Notes: a model not told the origin generated them from the letters alone. 64,000 nucleotides of DNA from CAZNPU01 sp964575335 (GCA_964575335.1 CAZNPU010000002.1:191914-255913); one strand, 5' to 3'. Positions 1 through 9,613 are shown, counted from the stretch's first letter. A program made the numbers and translations.

Positions 1-488
1 CCAAGCGCCGGGGCATATCAACCGGGCTGGGCCTTTCGCTTGTGCATGGCATCGTCGGCTCGGTGCATGGTTCGGTCCACGTTAACTCCGTGCCCGGACG
101 AGGTGGTGCAGTCATCCTCACACTTCCAGTTGCTGATGAACAATATGCTGCAGGTGAAATAATGAGCGCGGCGGTCAATGTTTCTGAAACACGAACTCGA
201 ATGTTTATTGCAACAATGCTGGAAGTGATGGGGATCACGGTGCATAATGGTCCCCCAGAGGAGTTCGATCTCGCTCAGGTATGGATCACGGATGTGCAGC
301 ATTGCTCGATTGAGCGAGTACGCCGATTTCAGACGCAATCGGCTAACAGACGGATCATCGCGTTCGGCGCGCCAAATGAACAATTGTCCAGCTTGGGTGT
401 TACGGTCCTTCCCGCCGACACACCGCCAAGCCGCATACGCGAGGTGATTCGAACGGTTGTTGTAAGCCAAGGATGGAAAACCTCATGA
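1..488 (+). CDS. Sensor histidine kinase, C-terminal part (5' end outside window)
   Basis: Open from the first base (reading frame begins at base 3). The first residues, GISTGLGLSLVHGIV, are the G2 box of a HATPase_c domain, followed by the usual final strands (VNSVPGRGGAVILTLPVA). About 100 further residues follow that are not part of the ATPase: they resemble a degenerate receiver (AVNVSETRTRMFIATMLEVMGITVH, then VWITDV and RRIIAFG) without the N-terminal acidic pair of an active receiver. The same tail ends the kinases at 1999-4443 and 4850-6532, so this is the first of three related kinases. Its stop overlaps the next start (ATGA at 485-488), indicating translational coupling with the receiver gene. 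Sensor input cannot be seen because the N-terminus lies outside the window. Confidence 0.88.
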   Translation, partial: KRRGISTGLGLSLVHGIVGSVHGSVHVNSVPGRGGAVILTLPVADEQYAAGEIMSAAVNVSETRTRMFIATMLEVMGITVHNGPPEEFDLAQVWITDVQHCSIERVRRFQTQSANRRIIAFGAPNEQLSSLGVTVLPADTPPSRIREVIRTVVVSQGWKTS

Positions 489-916
489 ATTCCCGAACAA
501 TCCGCGTACTGTGTGTTGACGATAACCAGGCATTGGTTGATGCCTTACGCATCAAGCTGGCCGCCGAGCGTGATATCGAAGCAGTAGGCCATCTGCTTTC
601 CGCTGATGAGCTTGTTGAAGCAGTCGAGCGGATGCAGCCGGACATCGTGCTGCTGGACCTTGACATGCCGGGGCGCGATCCGCTTGCAGCGCTCAGCGAG
701 CTGGCGGTAACGCATCCCCACGTGCGAACAATCATCCTCAGCGGTTACGTTCGCGAGGATTTCATCAACCGCGCGCTTGATGCCGGAGCATGGGGTTACG
801 TGGCCAAGGGCGAAGAGCCTGATGTCATTGTCGCTGCGCTGCGCCGGGTTGCCTCGGGCAATTTCGCCTTTGGGAACGAGGTGGCCAAACATCTGCGCAA
901 GTCGTGGACTGTCTGA
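485..916 (+). CDS. Stand-alone response-regulator receiver protein
   Basis: Single receiver domain of 143 residues. RVLCVDDNQ gives the acidic pair, D58 in DIVLLDLDMPG is the expected phosphorylation site, ILSGY supplies the switch Ser and VAKGE the conserved Lys. About 20 residues follow the receiver, with no room for a DNA-binding HTH. An in-frame ATG at 473 would add four residues, but the ATGA overlap with the upstream kinase favours 485. The gene is coupled to the partial kinase and is followed by more than 1 kb without a convincing gene, so the kinase and receiver probably form a two-gene unit. As a single-domain receiver it may relay phosphate or act by protein contact. The family assignment is firm; the output is unknown. 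Confidence 0.92.
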   Translation: MNSRTIRVLCVDDNQALVDALRIKLAAERDIEAVGHLLSADELVEAVERMQPDIVLLDLDMPGRDPLAALSELAVTHPHVRTIILSGYVREDFINRALDAGAWGYVAKGEEPDVIVAALRRVASGNFAFGNEVAKHLRKSWTV

Positions 917-1998
917 GAATTGGGAGAAAACGCCGATCTTCCTTGGTGAAGCCTGGTTTGCACTGTACAGGATCCCCGAGAGAGGCACGATCGGCATGAA
1001 GCATGAGCGCTGCGCTTGTGTTTCCATGAACGCAACAACAAAACAGCGCATCATCCGGGACGGCAGCCGGGGGTACCGCTGACTGTCCGTTGCGGGCTTC
1101 CTAAGAACCTTCAGAATCCCTGGTCAGTTGCGTAGCGGCTGATCGTCATGTTCCAACTGTACAATTTCACGCTTGCGGCAGGATTTCTGCAGTTGCAATT
1201 TTGGACAATCTGGGTAATCTGAGCAATTGTTCGCATCAGTCATGCTTTGCATGATGAGCGTTCGGTTGTCTGGTTCGATTTGGCACGGTACGTCAAATCC
1301 CTGAGCGAGCTGCCTAAGCAATGGTGAACAATCCGGGGTTCGCCACAGAGTTACATGATCGAATTTGAAGCGAGCGTGAATCGCTCCACAAGCCAGCCTG
1401 GCGGCTGCGATGTATGAGTTCGCCATAAGTGCTGGCAATCCGCGCTGATCGGTTGTTGAACACCGCACAGCCTGCAAAGACCACGAGTGTCGTCAACAAA
1501 CTTGGCGGGGAGAATTCTCGTTGATGAACCCCCTCTCGCCTGCGCCGCGCGTTGTGCGCTCCATGCTCAGTCATGATGCGCCGCATACGCCACGGGAATG
1601 CAAGGCCAGAGTCTGCAAGTCGGCTCCACGATGATTGGGGAGCCGGCCGATTGTCGTATGGTCCTGAATCTGAACGCATAACACTGCTTGCCCGCATTTG
1701 GCGCAAACGCACTTCAATTGGGCATGGGTAACCGCTGCATTGCAACCAGTTGGCGACTGCACGTGCGCATTGCGCTGTTCGCCATGCCTATGCGTGCCGG
1801 AAGCTGCACAAACAGTCTCGTTCGTTCGTGCATGCATGCCTGCATGATGATGGGGCGCGAGTGAAAGTCCATGAGCAATTGCATGCACGGCACAAGATCG
1901 TTCTCCAACAGCCTGGTCAAGTCATCACGCGCGTCAACGTCAATGAGACAGCAACTGGAGCAGGGCGCATGCGTAACACGCAACGATGAATCGGTACG
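917..1998 (+). other. Long intergenic stretch with no convincing intact gene
   Basis: About 1.1 kb between the receiver gene and the next kinase. It is less GC-rich than the flanking genes. The minus strand between 1124 and about 1545 has two overlapping frames with protein-like composition (described separately). The rest, including a GCATGC-rich part around 1820-1890, shows no gene, tRNA or terminator that I can recognise. Confidence 0.5.
1124..1545 (-). pseudogene. Possible decayed small secreted-protein gene
   Basis: On the minus strand one frame reads a hydrophobic stretch LLTTLVVFAGCAVF, which could be a lipoprotein or pilin-like N-terminus with an AGC lipobox, and continues to about residue SDSR. 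A different frame then carries about 85 residues of ordinary composition (FKFDHVTLWRTPDCSPLL onward) to a stop at 1124-1126. The switch near 1375 would require a frameshift. No family is recognised. It could equally be chance open frame in non-coding DNA, so confidence is low. Confidence 0.2.
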
Positions 1999-4443
1999 AT
2001 GAACACCAAACATCCGCCAACAAATTCGCCTCCTCCTCCTCCTGCCGCCACCGACGGCCTGCTGCTGCACCAGTTACAGCAGCAGGATCATCAACTGTTC
2101 ATGATGGCCATGGAAGCTGCGGACGTTGCGTGCCGCATCCTTGAAGCCTCGGGCACAAACGTGCGGGCAGCCAACCACGCTGCAGCGCGTATGTTCAAAC
2201 TCCCTGAAGAACATCTGCTCGATTCCCCCACAGCATGGCTAAATGTGATTGATTCAGCAGACCGCGATCGAATTGAGCGTGCTCTGGAAAGACCGGGCGA
2301 AGAATCGTTCGAACTTGAATACCGAATCACGCATGCTCACGGCCAAACACGATGGCTGCGAGAGCGCATCGCGCCAATGCGCGACGCAAACGGGCAGGTC
2401 ATCGGCCGCGCTGCAATTGCAGAAGACATCACCCATCGCAAGTCGGTTGAGGCATCAATTCAAGCCAGCGAATACCGCTGCCGCCTGGCGATCGAAGCAG
2501 CCCAGGGCATGGTGTACGAATGGTTTCCCCAGACCGATCGCGTTGTCCGCTCCTCGGGGTTGTCCACATTGCTGGGGTTTCACCCGGCTGAAGTTGACTC
2601 AAACGGTGCATGGTGGCAGTCGCGCATCCATCCCGATGACCGGTCCCGGGTTGAACTTGCTGTATACAGCGCTTTGACCAGCAGCCAGTTGCGCTATGGG
2701 CTTGAATATCGTGTGCGGCGGCGCGATCTGGAATGGCGCGATGTGCAGGACGTCGGCCTGATCGTTCGCGATCTGGAAAATCGCCCGGTGCGCGTGGTCG
2801 GATTGATTACCGACATCACAACACGCAAGCAGACCGAATCGATGTTGCGTCAAACCGAAGCGACGCTCCGAAGCTTCTATGACAACACCGCTGCATTGAT
2901 GGGCATTGTTGAAATCGTCAATGATCGGGACGTGTTGCACATTGACGACAACGCCACAGCAAGCCGCTTTTTTCATCTCAAAGCATCACAACTGGTAAAA
3001 CGCGGTGTGCCTGAGGCAGGTCAACGGTCGTCGCAGCAGGCGCTGTGGATCACACACTACCGGAAGAGTCTTTCGACCCGCAGCCCGGTTTCATTCGAAT
3101 GCGAGCACGATAGTCCAACCGGCAAGCATTGGCTGGCGGTCACCGTTTCGTACATCGGAACGCCGCCATTCGGTCGCCCGCGGTTCTGCTATGTCGCTGA
3201 GGACATCACATCTCGCAAGCAGGCGGAGCTTGAACTGAACCTGTATCGAGAACAACTGGAAAAGCTGGTTGTTGAACGAAGCGCAGCGCTCAATCAATCC
3301 AATCAGCGGCTTCGGGTTGCTGAACGCATGGCTGCGCTGGGCACGCTCTCCGCCGGCCTGGGGCATGACATGGGCAATCTGCTCTTGCCCATTCGGCTCC
3401 GTCTCGATTCGATGATGCAGGTCGATGGCCTGCCCGCCAAGTTCATCGATGATCTTGCTGCCATTCGTCAATCCGCTCAGTATCTGCAGCAGTTGACCAA
3501 CGGCCTGCGGCTCCTGGCGCTTGATCCTGAAGACAGCCGGGCTACCAGCGAGACCACCGATCTGCTCAACTGGTGGAATGATGCGCACATGCTGCTGCGC
3601 AATGCATTGCCCCGTACGGTAGCATTGGAATGCCGCTTTGCGGATGACCTGCCGCGGCTGAGCGTGTCGCCTCACGCGCTCATGCAGATCGTTTTCAATT
3701 TAGTGCAGAATGCGGGTGAGGCGCTCAAGGCACGCAATGAAGGCAGTGTCGTAATCCGTGCCGAAGCCACCGACGATCGTTGCGCGGTGCGGCTGCGTGT
3801 CAGCGATGACGGCCCCGGCATGTCCGATGAAGTGCGGCAACGGTGCATGGAGCCGTTTTTTACCACCAAGGCGCAGGGAACATCCACCGGACTTGGTCTT
3901 GCGCTTGTTCAGCATCTGGTGCAGAAGACAGGCGGCAGGATCGAGGTTGAATCCACACCGGGCAACGGTGCGACGTTTACCATCACCTACCCAGTCGCGC
4001 CAGCTCACAACAGTCCGCTTGAGCAGGATCGGCCGGCGCATCATGCCACGATTTCGCTCAACGACAAAACGCTGAGCGCATACGCCGCTGCCGTGCTGCA
4101 GGCCCTGGGATTCACCGTGCATCTGGGCCCCCAGCCGGATCATGCCGCCACAAGCTTGTGGGTTATTGACGGCGAAGGAGCAACCCCGCAATCCATGACG
4201 GAATTCATCAAAGCCGACAGCCATCGTCTAATTGTTGCGCTTGGACGAGTTCGCTGCGACCATCCCCTGCCGCCACGTATTGTCGAGCTTGCTTCATCAC
4301 CAACGCGCGCTGCACTGTGGCGAACACTGCGGCAGGCAGCGATGGAATGTCAATGTCAGTACCAGGCCTCAACAAGATCATCAGCAGCAGATGATCTTCA
4401 GCCGGATGGAATGCCGACAGACCCGGATGTGTCAATGTGCTAA
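1999..4443 (+). CDS. Multi-PAS sensor histidine kinase with degenerate receiver tail
   Basis: 814 residues. PAS domains occupy roughly residues 30-150, 155-275 and 285-410; the first two end in the PAC signature (AAIAEDITHRK, GLITDITTRK) and the third in CYVAEDITSRK. There is no signal peptide or membrane segment, so it is a cytoplasmic sensor. A coiled segment leads to the phosphoacceptor motif GLGHDMGNLLLPIR with H456, a variant of the HD-N-L class. The ATPase has the N box around N567/N571 (NLVQNAGEA), G1 DDGPGM at 603-608, and the FFTTK and GLGLAL boxes. The last 130 residues form the receiver-like tail shared with the other two kinases (LWVIDGEG, HRLIVALG). The start has no strong ribosome-binding site. 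The ligand is unknown. Confidence 0.92.
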   Translation: MNTKHPPTNSPPPPPAATDGLLLHQLQQQDHQLFMMAMEAADVACRILEASGTNVRAANHAAARMFKLPEEHLLDSPTAWLNVIDSADRDRIERALERPGEESFELEYRITHAHGQTRWLRERIAPMRDANGQVIGRAAIAEDITHRKSVEASIQASEYRCRLAIEAAQGMVYEWFPQTDRVVRSSGLSTLLGFHPAEVDSNGAWWQSRIHPDDRSRVELAVYSALTSSQLRYGLEYRVRRRDLEWRDVQDVGLIVRDLENRPVRVVGLITDITTRKQTESMLRQTEATLRSFYDNTAALMGIVEIVNDRDVLHIDDNATASRFFHLKASQLVKRGVPEAGQRSSQQALWITHYRKSLSTRSPVSFECEHDSPTGKHWLAVTVSYIGTPPFGRPRFCYVAEDITSRKQAELELNLYREQLEKLVVERSAALNQSNQRLRVAERMAALGTLSAGLGHDMGNLLLPIRLRLDSMMQVDGLPAKFIDDLAAIRQSAQYLQQLTNGLRLLALDPEDSRATSETTDLLNWWNDAHMLLRNALPRTVALECRFADDLPRLSVSPHALMQIVFNLVQNAGEALKARNEGSVVIRAEATDDRCAVRLRVSDDGPGMSDEVRQRCMEPFFTTKAQGTSTGLGLALVQHLVQKTGGRIEVESTPGNGATFTITYPVAPAHNSPLEQDRPAHHATISLNDKTLSAYAAAVLQALGFTVHLGPQPDHAATSLWVIDGEGATPQSMTEFIKADSHRLIVALGRVRCDHPLPPRIVELASSPTRAALWRTLRQAAMECQCQYQASTRSSAADDLQPDGMPTDPDVSMC

Positions 4444-4849
4444 GTCCCTGGCTGCTTACAGTTCACCGGCTGCATCCTTACTTGTTATTTTCAAGAAACC
4501 CGGAGCCGTATTACCCCATTACTTATTCAAGGTCATGGCTTCTGTGCACATGAACAAAACCCAACAAATCCATCTTATGATTGATCGACAACCGCATCGC
4601 CCGCATACACTTTGGTTGTTTTTTCCAGTAGTGCAACGCCACGCAGAACGCAAACGCTTCGGCAGCAACAACAGTGGCTGCTGAGTTCGCCGATTTGATC
4701 GAAAGCTGGCCTGCAAGAGCGTGATACGGGAACACATCACATATGCCCGCACTTCCAAGTGGACGATTACCGAAACAACGTACACGCAGCGGCTTGCAGC
4801 ATTTCTGCCTGTGGCTGCCTGTTGCGGCTTTACCGAACTGTACCGTGCA
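4444..4849 (+). other. Intergenic region between two kinases
   Basis: About 400 bases with no gene supported on either strand. The downstream kinase frame is open upstream to about 4721, but the extra residues are not conserved-looking and contain no receiver structure, so this part is taken as leader. No clear promoter or terminator is recognised. Confidence 0.4.
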
Positions 4850-6532
4850 ATGACCTCTGAACCTCTTCGAGTCCTGCACCTGACTGAAAGCGATCATCAC
4901 TCCCGCGAGCTGCAGGAGCAGTTGCAACGTCCCGGCATGACGATCGTCGTAACGCCGGTGTTGTCGAAGACACATTTCATCCGGGCATTGTGCGAGCCAG
5001 CTGACATCGTTCTGGTTGATCCAAAGGCAGAGCAGGCTGAGGCGTTCGACGCGGTTCGCATGACACATGAACTGCATCCCAACCTGCCGGTAGTGTATTT
5101 CGCTGACGCAATGGGTGAGGAATGGGCCGCTGACGCCCTACATCGCGGCGCTGCCGACCTGGTTTTTCGTCGTAACAGCGATCGGCTGCTTCGCATCATC
5201 ATCCGCATCAATTCAACATCACGTGCCGGCAAAGGTTTGTTCGTCGCCGATGACAAGAATAATAACGGCGCAGCAGCGAACTCTGCATTTCGCATCATCA
5301 ACGGCGCTGAATCGTATTCATTCAGTCAGCAGCCTCATCGTGTTCAGGAATTGAACAATGTGGGCCAAGCATCGCCTGATGATGAAAAGCACAAAGAGCA
5401 ATCGACCACGCAAGGAATGCAGGATCAGGAGCAGGATCAGGTTCAGCTTTTCCAGCAACTGTATCTCTCAGAGCGGCTGACATCGATATCCACGCTTGCA
5501 GCCGGTTTGGGCCACGACATGGGCAACCTGCTTCTGCCGCTTCGCATTCGACTGGATTCAATGGAAATGCGAGGCATTCCGCCTCAGTTTGCTGAGGACA
5601 TGAATGCCGTTCGCACGTGCGCCGATCACCTGCAGCGCGTGGCCAATGGTCTGCGCCTTCTTGCCGCCGATCCCGCCACGATCACCAGCACTAATGAACA
5701 GACTGATTTGAACGAGTGGTGGGACGATGCGCAGATGATTCTTAAAAACGGCGTGCCACGAGGCGTGTCGCTTGAGCGGAAGTTTGATCGCGATCTTCCA
5801 TTGGTTCGCATTGGCCGCCAGGGGTTAACGCAGGCGATCTTCAACCTGGTTCAAAATGCAGGAGACGCGCTTCGAAGCCGCGACAGAGGCTCCGTCACGG
5901 TGTGGGCCAAAGCCGATGCGCCGCGTTCATCAGTGCGAATCGGCATCACCGATACAGGCACGGGCATGAGCGCCAGAACGCTCAGACAATGCTTTGATCC
6001 GTTTTTCACAACCAAAACGCGCGGGCTTTCCACCGGACTTGGCCTGCCGCTTGTACGCAGCATCGTTCAACAGGTCGGCGGAAGCATTCACGTTGAATCT
6101 ACCTCAGACGCCGGCACGACAATTGTAATGACGCTGCCTGCCGCCCCGGAGCGTCTGATCCAGCCGCGTTCATCGCACAACAATGCCAATGCAGCAACAC
6201 ATCCGGTTGCGGTGGTTCGCGTCGCTGACGAACGAATGCGAGCCTTCATCACGTGGGTGCTTCGTTCAATGCGCTGGGATGTGTCGTACAATCACAGCCA
6301 TAATCACATACATAACAGCGCCGACGTGCGGCTGATGGTCATCGATGCACACGATGCAGCGCTGGCAGAGGCAAAAACCTTCACCGCTGCCGGACCGCAT
6401 CGACGTGTCGTTGCGCTGGGGGCCGACGACGACTATCAATCCCAGGCAATCGTCGGCTACAAGGATCTTGCCAAACCGGCGCTGCTGCGTAATGTATTGC
6501 AGCGCATGACCGCAGAGTGCATCGATTCATAA
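4850..6532 (+). CDS. Hybrid kinase: N-terminal receiver, HATPase, degenerate receiver tail
   Basis: 560 residues from the ATG at 4850; the frame is open further upstream, but the receiver fold begins right after this Met (MTSEPLRVLHLTES). Residues 1-120 are receiver-like with D57 in DIVLVDPK as possible phosphosite, although the N-terminal acidic pair is only partly kept (ESD). A Gln/Glu-rich linker leads to GLGHDMGNLLLPLR with H222, nearly identical to the phosphoacceptor motif of the preceding kinase. ATPase boxes are clear: NLVQNAGDA, DTGTGMS, FFTTK, GLGLPL. The C-terminal 115 residues repeat the receiver-like tail (LMVIDAHD, RRVVALG) and include an odd HSHNHIHN stretch. The two complete kinases look like paralogues that differ in input domain. 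Soluble, no membrane segment. Confidence 0.9.
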   Translation: MTSEPLRVLHLTESDHHSRELQEQLQRPGMTIVVTPVLSKTHFIRALCEPADIVLVDPKAEQAEAFDAVRMTHELHPNLPVVYFADAMGEEWAADALHRGAADLVFRRNSDRLLRIIIRINSTSRAGKGLFVADDKNNNGAAANSAFRIINGAESYSFSQQPHRVQELNNVGQASPDDEKHKEQSTTQGMQDQEQDQVQLFQQLYLSERLTSISTLAAGLGHDMGNLLLPLRIRLDSMEMRGIPPQFAEDMNAVRTCADHLQRVANGLRLLAADPATITSTNEQTDLNEWWDDAQMILKNGVPRGVSLERKFDRDLPLVRIGRQGLTQAIFNLVQNAGDALRSRDRGSVTVWAKADAPRSSVRIGITDTGTGMSARTLRQCFDPFFTTKTRGLSTGLGLPLVRSIVQQVGGSIHVESTSDAGTTIVMTLPAAPERLIQPRSSHNNANAATHPVAVVRVADERMRAFITWVLRSMRWDVSYNHSHNHIHNSADVRLMVIDAHDAALAEAKTFTAAGPHRRVVALGADDDYQSQAIVGYKDLAKPALLRNVLQRMTAECIDS

Positions 6533-6667
6533 GTAAAGCGCACACATCGTTTGATCAATGTGCTGCAACCTTCCATCGCACACTTTGCGTTCCCCTCCAC
6601 ATGACAATGCGAGGAGAGCGACCGGGGCGCAAGGCCGCTCTCCCGCACGTCTCAGCAGTTGATGTTG

Positions 6668-8086
6668 TCAGGCTGTCATGTGCTCGAAAAGCTTGTTGAG
6701 ATTCTCCTGCTTTTCGATGTTCATGATCAGTTCCCTCAGCGCCTGGCACGCTTCCTTACCCACCACCGATTCGCCCAGCGCGTTGAACTTCACGGCGATT
6801 TCATCTTCGGTCATCGGATCGCGCGGGTCGCCCTTGGGCACATCGACCCGGTGCGAATGGCTCGTGCCATCCTTCAGCGAGATCGTCACCCGGCTGGGCT
6901 GGAACTTCGGGAACAAACTCTCGAACTCTTCGTTCGCAACCACCTTGATCTTGTCCATGACCGGGTGAAGCGCCGGATCGTCGATCCGCTCCTGCTTGAA
7001 CTGCAGCGGCGTCACCATGCCGTCAACAAGCCCCACCGCCAGCGAATATGGAAGGCTGTGATCGGCGGTTTCCTTCGAGGTCGGCCGATACTTCGCGGGA
7101 TCGCCCAGAATGTCTGCCGCCCGCGCGATGACTTCGACTTTGATCTCGGTGACATCATCGGGGTTGATGCTGTGTTCCTTGACGATCTTCATCATCGCCG
7201 TCAGCGGCGCGTGCGACAGCGCTTCGATGGGAAAGCTCTTCATGCCGCAGTCGAGAATCCTGTAGTGGTCGCCGGGCGATGCGGGCAGGTTGTCGGTGAG
7301 CACGTTGAGATGGAACTTGCCGCCGAACTTCTCAAAGCAGTGCACGAGACCTTCCTTACCGTCGATGACGTGCTCCGGACCTGAGTAACCGCGCTGCGCA
7401 AGCAATGCCGCCTGCACGCCGCTGCGGGTCGCCAGCGGGTCAACAGTGTTTTTCATGTTCGTCAGCTTGCCGGCGGTCACCGCACCCAGGCACATGCTCG
7501 GCGATGCGCTGATGCCGATGGCCTGCTGAATCTGCTCTGCAGAAAGCCCCAGCATGCGGCCGGCCACGATCGGCGCAGCGAACGACGTCAGTGTAGCGTG
7601 ATGCCAGCCGTATTCGCGAATGCCCGGCTCAGCAAACTCGCACAGGCGCATTTCGATCTCGTAGGCGATGATCGTGCCAAGGATGAGGTCTTTGCCGCTC
7701 AGCCCCAGCATTTCGCAGATGCTCAGCGCTGCGGGAATGATGTCGGAAGGATGCGACGGGTCAGCCTTCCAGTAGATGTCGTTGTAGTCCATCGCGCGGA
7801 TCATCAGCGCGTTGAGGAACGCAGCGTCAACGGGATTGGTGCGGAAGCCGCTCACGAAGCACGTGCAGCTTTCCTTGCCGCCCATCGCCTTGAAATGTTC
7901 AAGCATGATCTCCACATCATGCTGCTGCGATCCGCCCAGCGCGCAGCCGAAGCTGTCAAACAGAAACAGCTTGGCAGCCTGGATCGCCTCAGGCGAAAGG
8001 GCGTCGTAGGTCAGGTTGCACGCCCAGTCGGCAAGCTGGTAGGAGATGAAATCGGTGTGCTTTTTCGAGGTATTGTGTACAGCCAT
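6668..8086 (-). CDS. MmgE/PrpD-family dehydratase (2-methylcitrate dehydratase-like)
   Basis: 472 residues, full length for the MmgE/PrpD family. Family landmarks are seen throughout: DSFGCALGG near the N-terminus, MRAMDYND and HPSDIIPAAL, WHHATLTSFAA, GKLTNMKN, and the C-terminal lid-and-helix region with KVEVIARAADIL and DPMTEDEIAVKFNALGE. Members dehydrate 2-methylcitrate or citrate-type hydroxyacids, and one branch decarboxylates cis-aconitate. The sequence alone does not decide between these. It lies downstream, on the same strand, of the aconitase/isocitrate dehydrogenase block but is separated from it by two unrelated genes and 720 bases, so co-transcription is uncertain. No methylisocitrate lyase (PrpB) is present nearby. 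Cytoplasmic. Confidence 0.85.
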   Translation of the reverse strand: MAVHNTSKKHTDFISYQLADWACNLTYDALSPEAIQAAKLFLFDSFGCALGGSQQHDVEIMLEHFKAMGGKESCTCFVSGFRTNPVDAAFLNALMIRAMDYNDIYWKADPSHPSDIIPAALSICEMLGLSGKDLILGTIIAYEIEMRLCEFAEPGIREYGWHHATLTSFAAPIVAGRMLGLSAEQIQQAIGISASPSMCLGAVTAGKLTNMKNTVDPLATRSGVQAALLAQRGYSGPEHVIDGKEGLVHCFEKFGGKFHLNVLTDNLPASPGDHYRILDCGMKSFPIEALSHAPLTAMMKIVKEHSINPDDVTEIKVEVIARAADILGDPAKYRPTSKETADHSLPYSLAVGLVDGMVTPLQFKQERIDDPALHPVMDKIKVVANEEFESLFPKFQPSRVTISLKDGTSHSHRVDVPKGDPRDPMTEDEIAVKFNALGESVVGKEACQALRELIMNIEKQENLNKLFEHMTA

Positions 8087-8170
8087 GGGAATGAACTTTC
8101 AGGAATGTGCGTGTGGAACAACAACAGGCCGCACATGATAGCCGGCTGTTGCTGCACGTGCCGCCCCGTT

Positions 8171-8521
8171 TCAACTGCGGGCCATCCCCAGCGCCGATTC
8201 GGAAATATCCGTAAACACCTCCACCACAGGCGGGCCGTTGAGCAGGCTGCGCCACGTCGCCAGCAGGGCCTTCATCTTCTCGTCGTTGTTCACGCGATGC
8301 TCGTCCGCCTCAAAGTCAGCCAGCGTCGCGTACTCGAAGATTTCGATGAACCGGTCCGGGTCGGCGCGGTCCTGCAGCAGGCGCATGCGGATGCCGCCGG
8401 GCGATTCGTAGTACGGCTTGGCACTACGTAAAAACGCGAGCAATTCATCGCGTTTGCCGCTTGAAGCACGGATGCGCAGGTGCAGTTCAACTGCGCACGT
8501 CTGAATTCGATTCTGGGACAT
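8171..8521 (-). CDS. Small ABM/NIPSNAP-like dimeric alpha-beta barrel protein
   Basis: 116 residues with the pattern of the ferredoxin-like antibiotic-biosynthesis-monooxygenase fold: an initial strand (CAVELHLRIRAS), a helix (KRDELLAFLRSAKPYY), a strand pair (IRMRLLQDRADPDRFIEIFEYA) and a helix (LADFEADEHR). Such proteins are small monooxygenases or ligand-binding dimers, and the substrate cannot be inferred. It starts seven bases after the stop of the upstream secreted-protein gene, so the two are probably co-transcribed. Confidence 0.65.
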   Translation of the reverse strand: MSQNRIQTCAVELHLRIRASSGKRDELLAFLRSAKPYYESPGGIRMRLLQDRADPDRFIEIFEYATLADFEADEHRVNNDEKMKALLATWRSLLNGPPVVEVFTDISESALGMARS

Positions 8522-8527
8522 ATGGAG

Positions 8528-9613
8528 TTACTGCTCCCCTTCCTGCTGCAGCGCTCTGATGCGGGCTGCCAGTTGCCTGAGCACCAGCCTGAGCTCCTTG
8601 CGCAGCGCTTCATCGCCCTGTGCGTTGCGGAGCGCCTGGGCGCACTTCACCAGCGCCTGCTGCGCTTCAGCCTGTGACATGCGATTGATCATCTCCGGCA
8701 TGAAATCCAGATCATGCAGCAGATCACGTTCGCCGCGCAGCTGACGATTGGCCCGCTTAATCTCATACACCACAGGCGGCGGCCTGAAGTGCCGTTCATT
8801 CAGCACGTTGAATGACGCATCGGTCAACCGCTGCACGCCGATGGGCTGCTGGCCTGCGCCGGCGGTGCGAATCGCAGTGGGAAGCGAAACATCGCCGAAG
8901 GCTTTCCAGTCGTCGTACAGGTACACCGTCGACCACGCGCCGTCGCCTTGACCGGTGAATCGTTCGATGCCTGCAAGCCTGCCGGTTTCCAGATCGAAGT
9001 AATACACCGTCCTGCTGTTTTCATCGTGGCGCACTTCGAGTGCATGACAGATGCGTTCGTGCAACTGTCGCGGCCCCAGCATCGTGGGAAGTTCCGGCAG
9101 CGAGCGCAGGTCAATCACCAGCCGATGCAGCATCGTCTGCGGATGCAGTTCAGCCAGCGTGCTTTCGGGCTGCAGCACGCAGAAGTACGTGTTGCCGCCG
9201 CGGTTAATTTGCCAGGTGACTTCGCCGTTGTATCCCTGCTCGGTGATCGAGTTTTGCAGCGGCATGGTGAAGATCAGATGGTTCGGCTCGCGCACCAGCG
9301 CCTTGGCGGGCAGAGGTGGGCGATCGGGCACTTCGATCACAAAATCGTACTGCGCGTTTTCAATTCTCTGGATTGCATCGACACCGCCCATTGCCTCAAT
9401 CGCGCGATCGATAATCGCCCGCACCGCCGCCGAGGCATCATCCTGATCCTGCAGCGCAGCAGTTGCTGCTGTTGCCGTCGCTGCGCCCCATGCAGCAGGC
9501 GTCAGCGCTGCTGACACTGCGATCACGATGATCATCGCCATCGTCGTCATTATCATCATCGCAGCGACTGCACGTCGCCGGCTGGCTGTTTGTATCTGCG
9601 TCTGCATCTGCAT
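8528..9613 (-). CDS. Secreted LolA-like protein of unknown role
   Basis: The start at 9613 is chosen because AGGAGAG lies about ten bases upstream and the resulting N-terminus is a signal peptide: Arg-rich region, then a long hydrophobic core rich in Met/Ile/Ala ending near AAWG. The mature part has a conserved-looking layout, AIEAMGGVDAIQRIENAQYD, then beta-rich sequence with WQINRGGNTYFCVLQP and TVYYFDLETGRLAGIERF, typical of the outer-membrane lipoprotein-sorting (LolA/LolB) and DUF2092 fold. The last 80 residues are helical and charged. It probably acts in the periplasm, binding a hydrophobic ligand or as a structural element. It is followed directly by the small barrel-protein gene. Confidence 0.7.
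   Translation of the reverse strand: MQMQTQIQTASRRRAVAAMMIMTTMAMIIVIAVSAALTPAAWGAATATAATAALQDQDDASAAVRAIIDRAIEAMGGVDAIQRIENAQYDFVIEVPDRPPLPAKALVREPNHLIFTMPLQNSITEQGYNGEVTWQINRGGNTYFCVLQPESTLAELHPQTMLHRLVIDLRSLPELPTMLGPRQLHERICHALEVRHDENSRTVYYFDLETGRLAGIERFTGQGDGAWSTVYLYDDWKAFGDVSLPTAIRTAGAGQQPIGVQRLTDASFNVLNERHFRPPPVVYEIKRANRQLRGERDLLHDLDFMPEMINRMSQAEAQQALVKCAQALRNAQGDEALRKELRLVLRQLAARIRALQQEGEQ

Noticed and set aside
6659..8431. Plus-strand frames opposite the PrpD-family gene
   Set aside because: Shadow frames of a clear conserved gene; His/Arg/Val-rich products with no motif.
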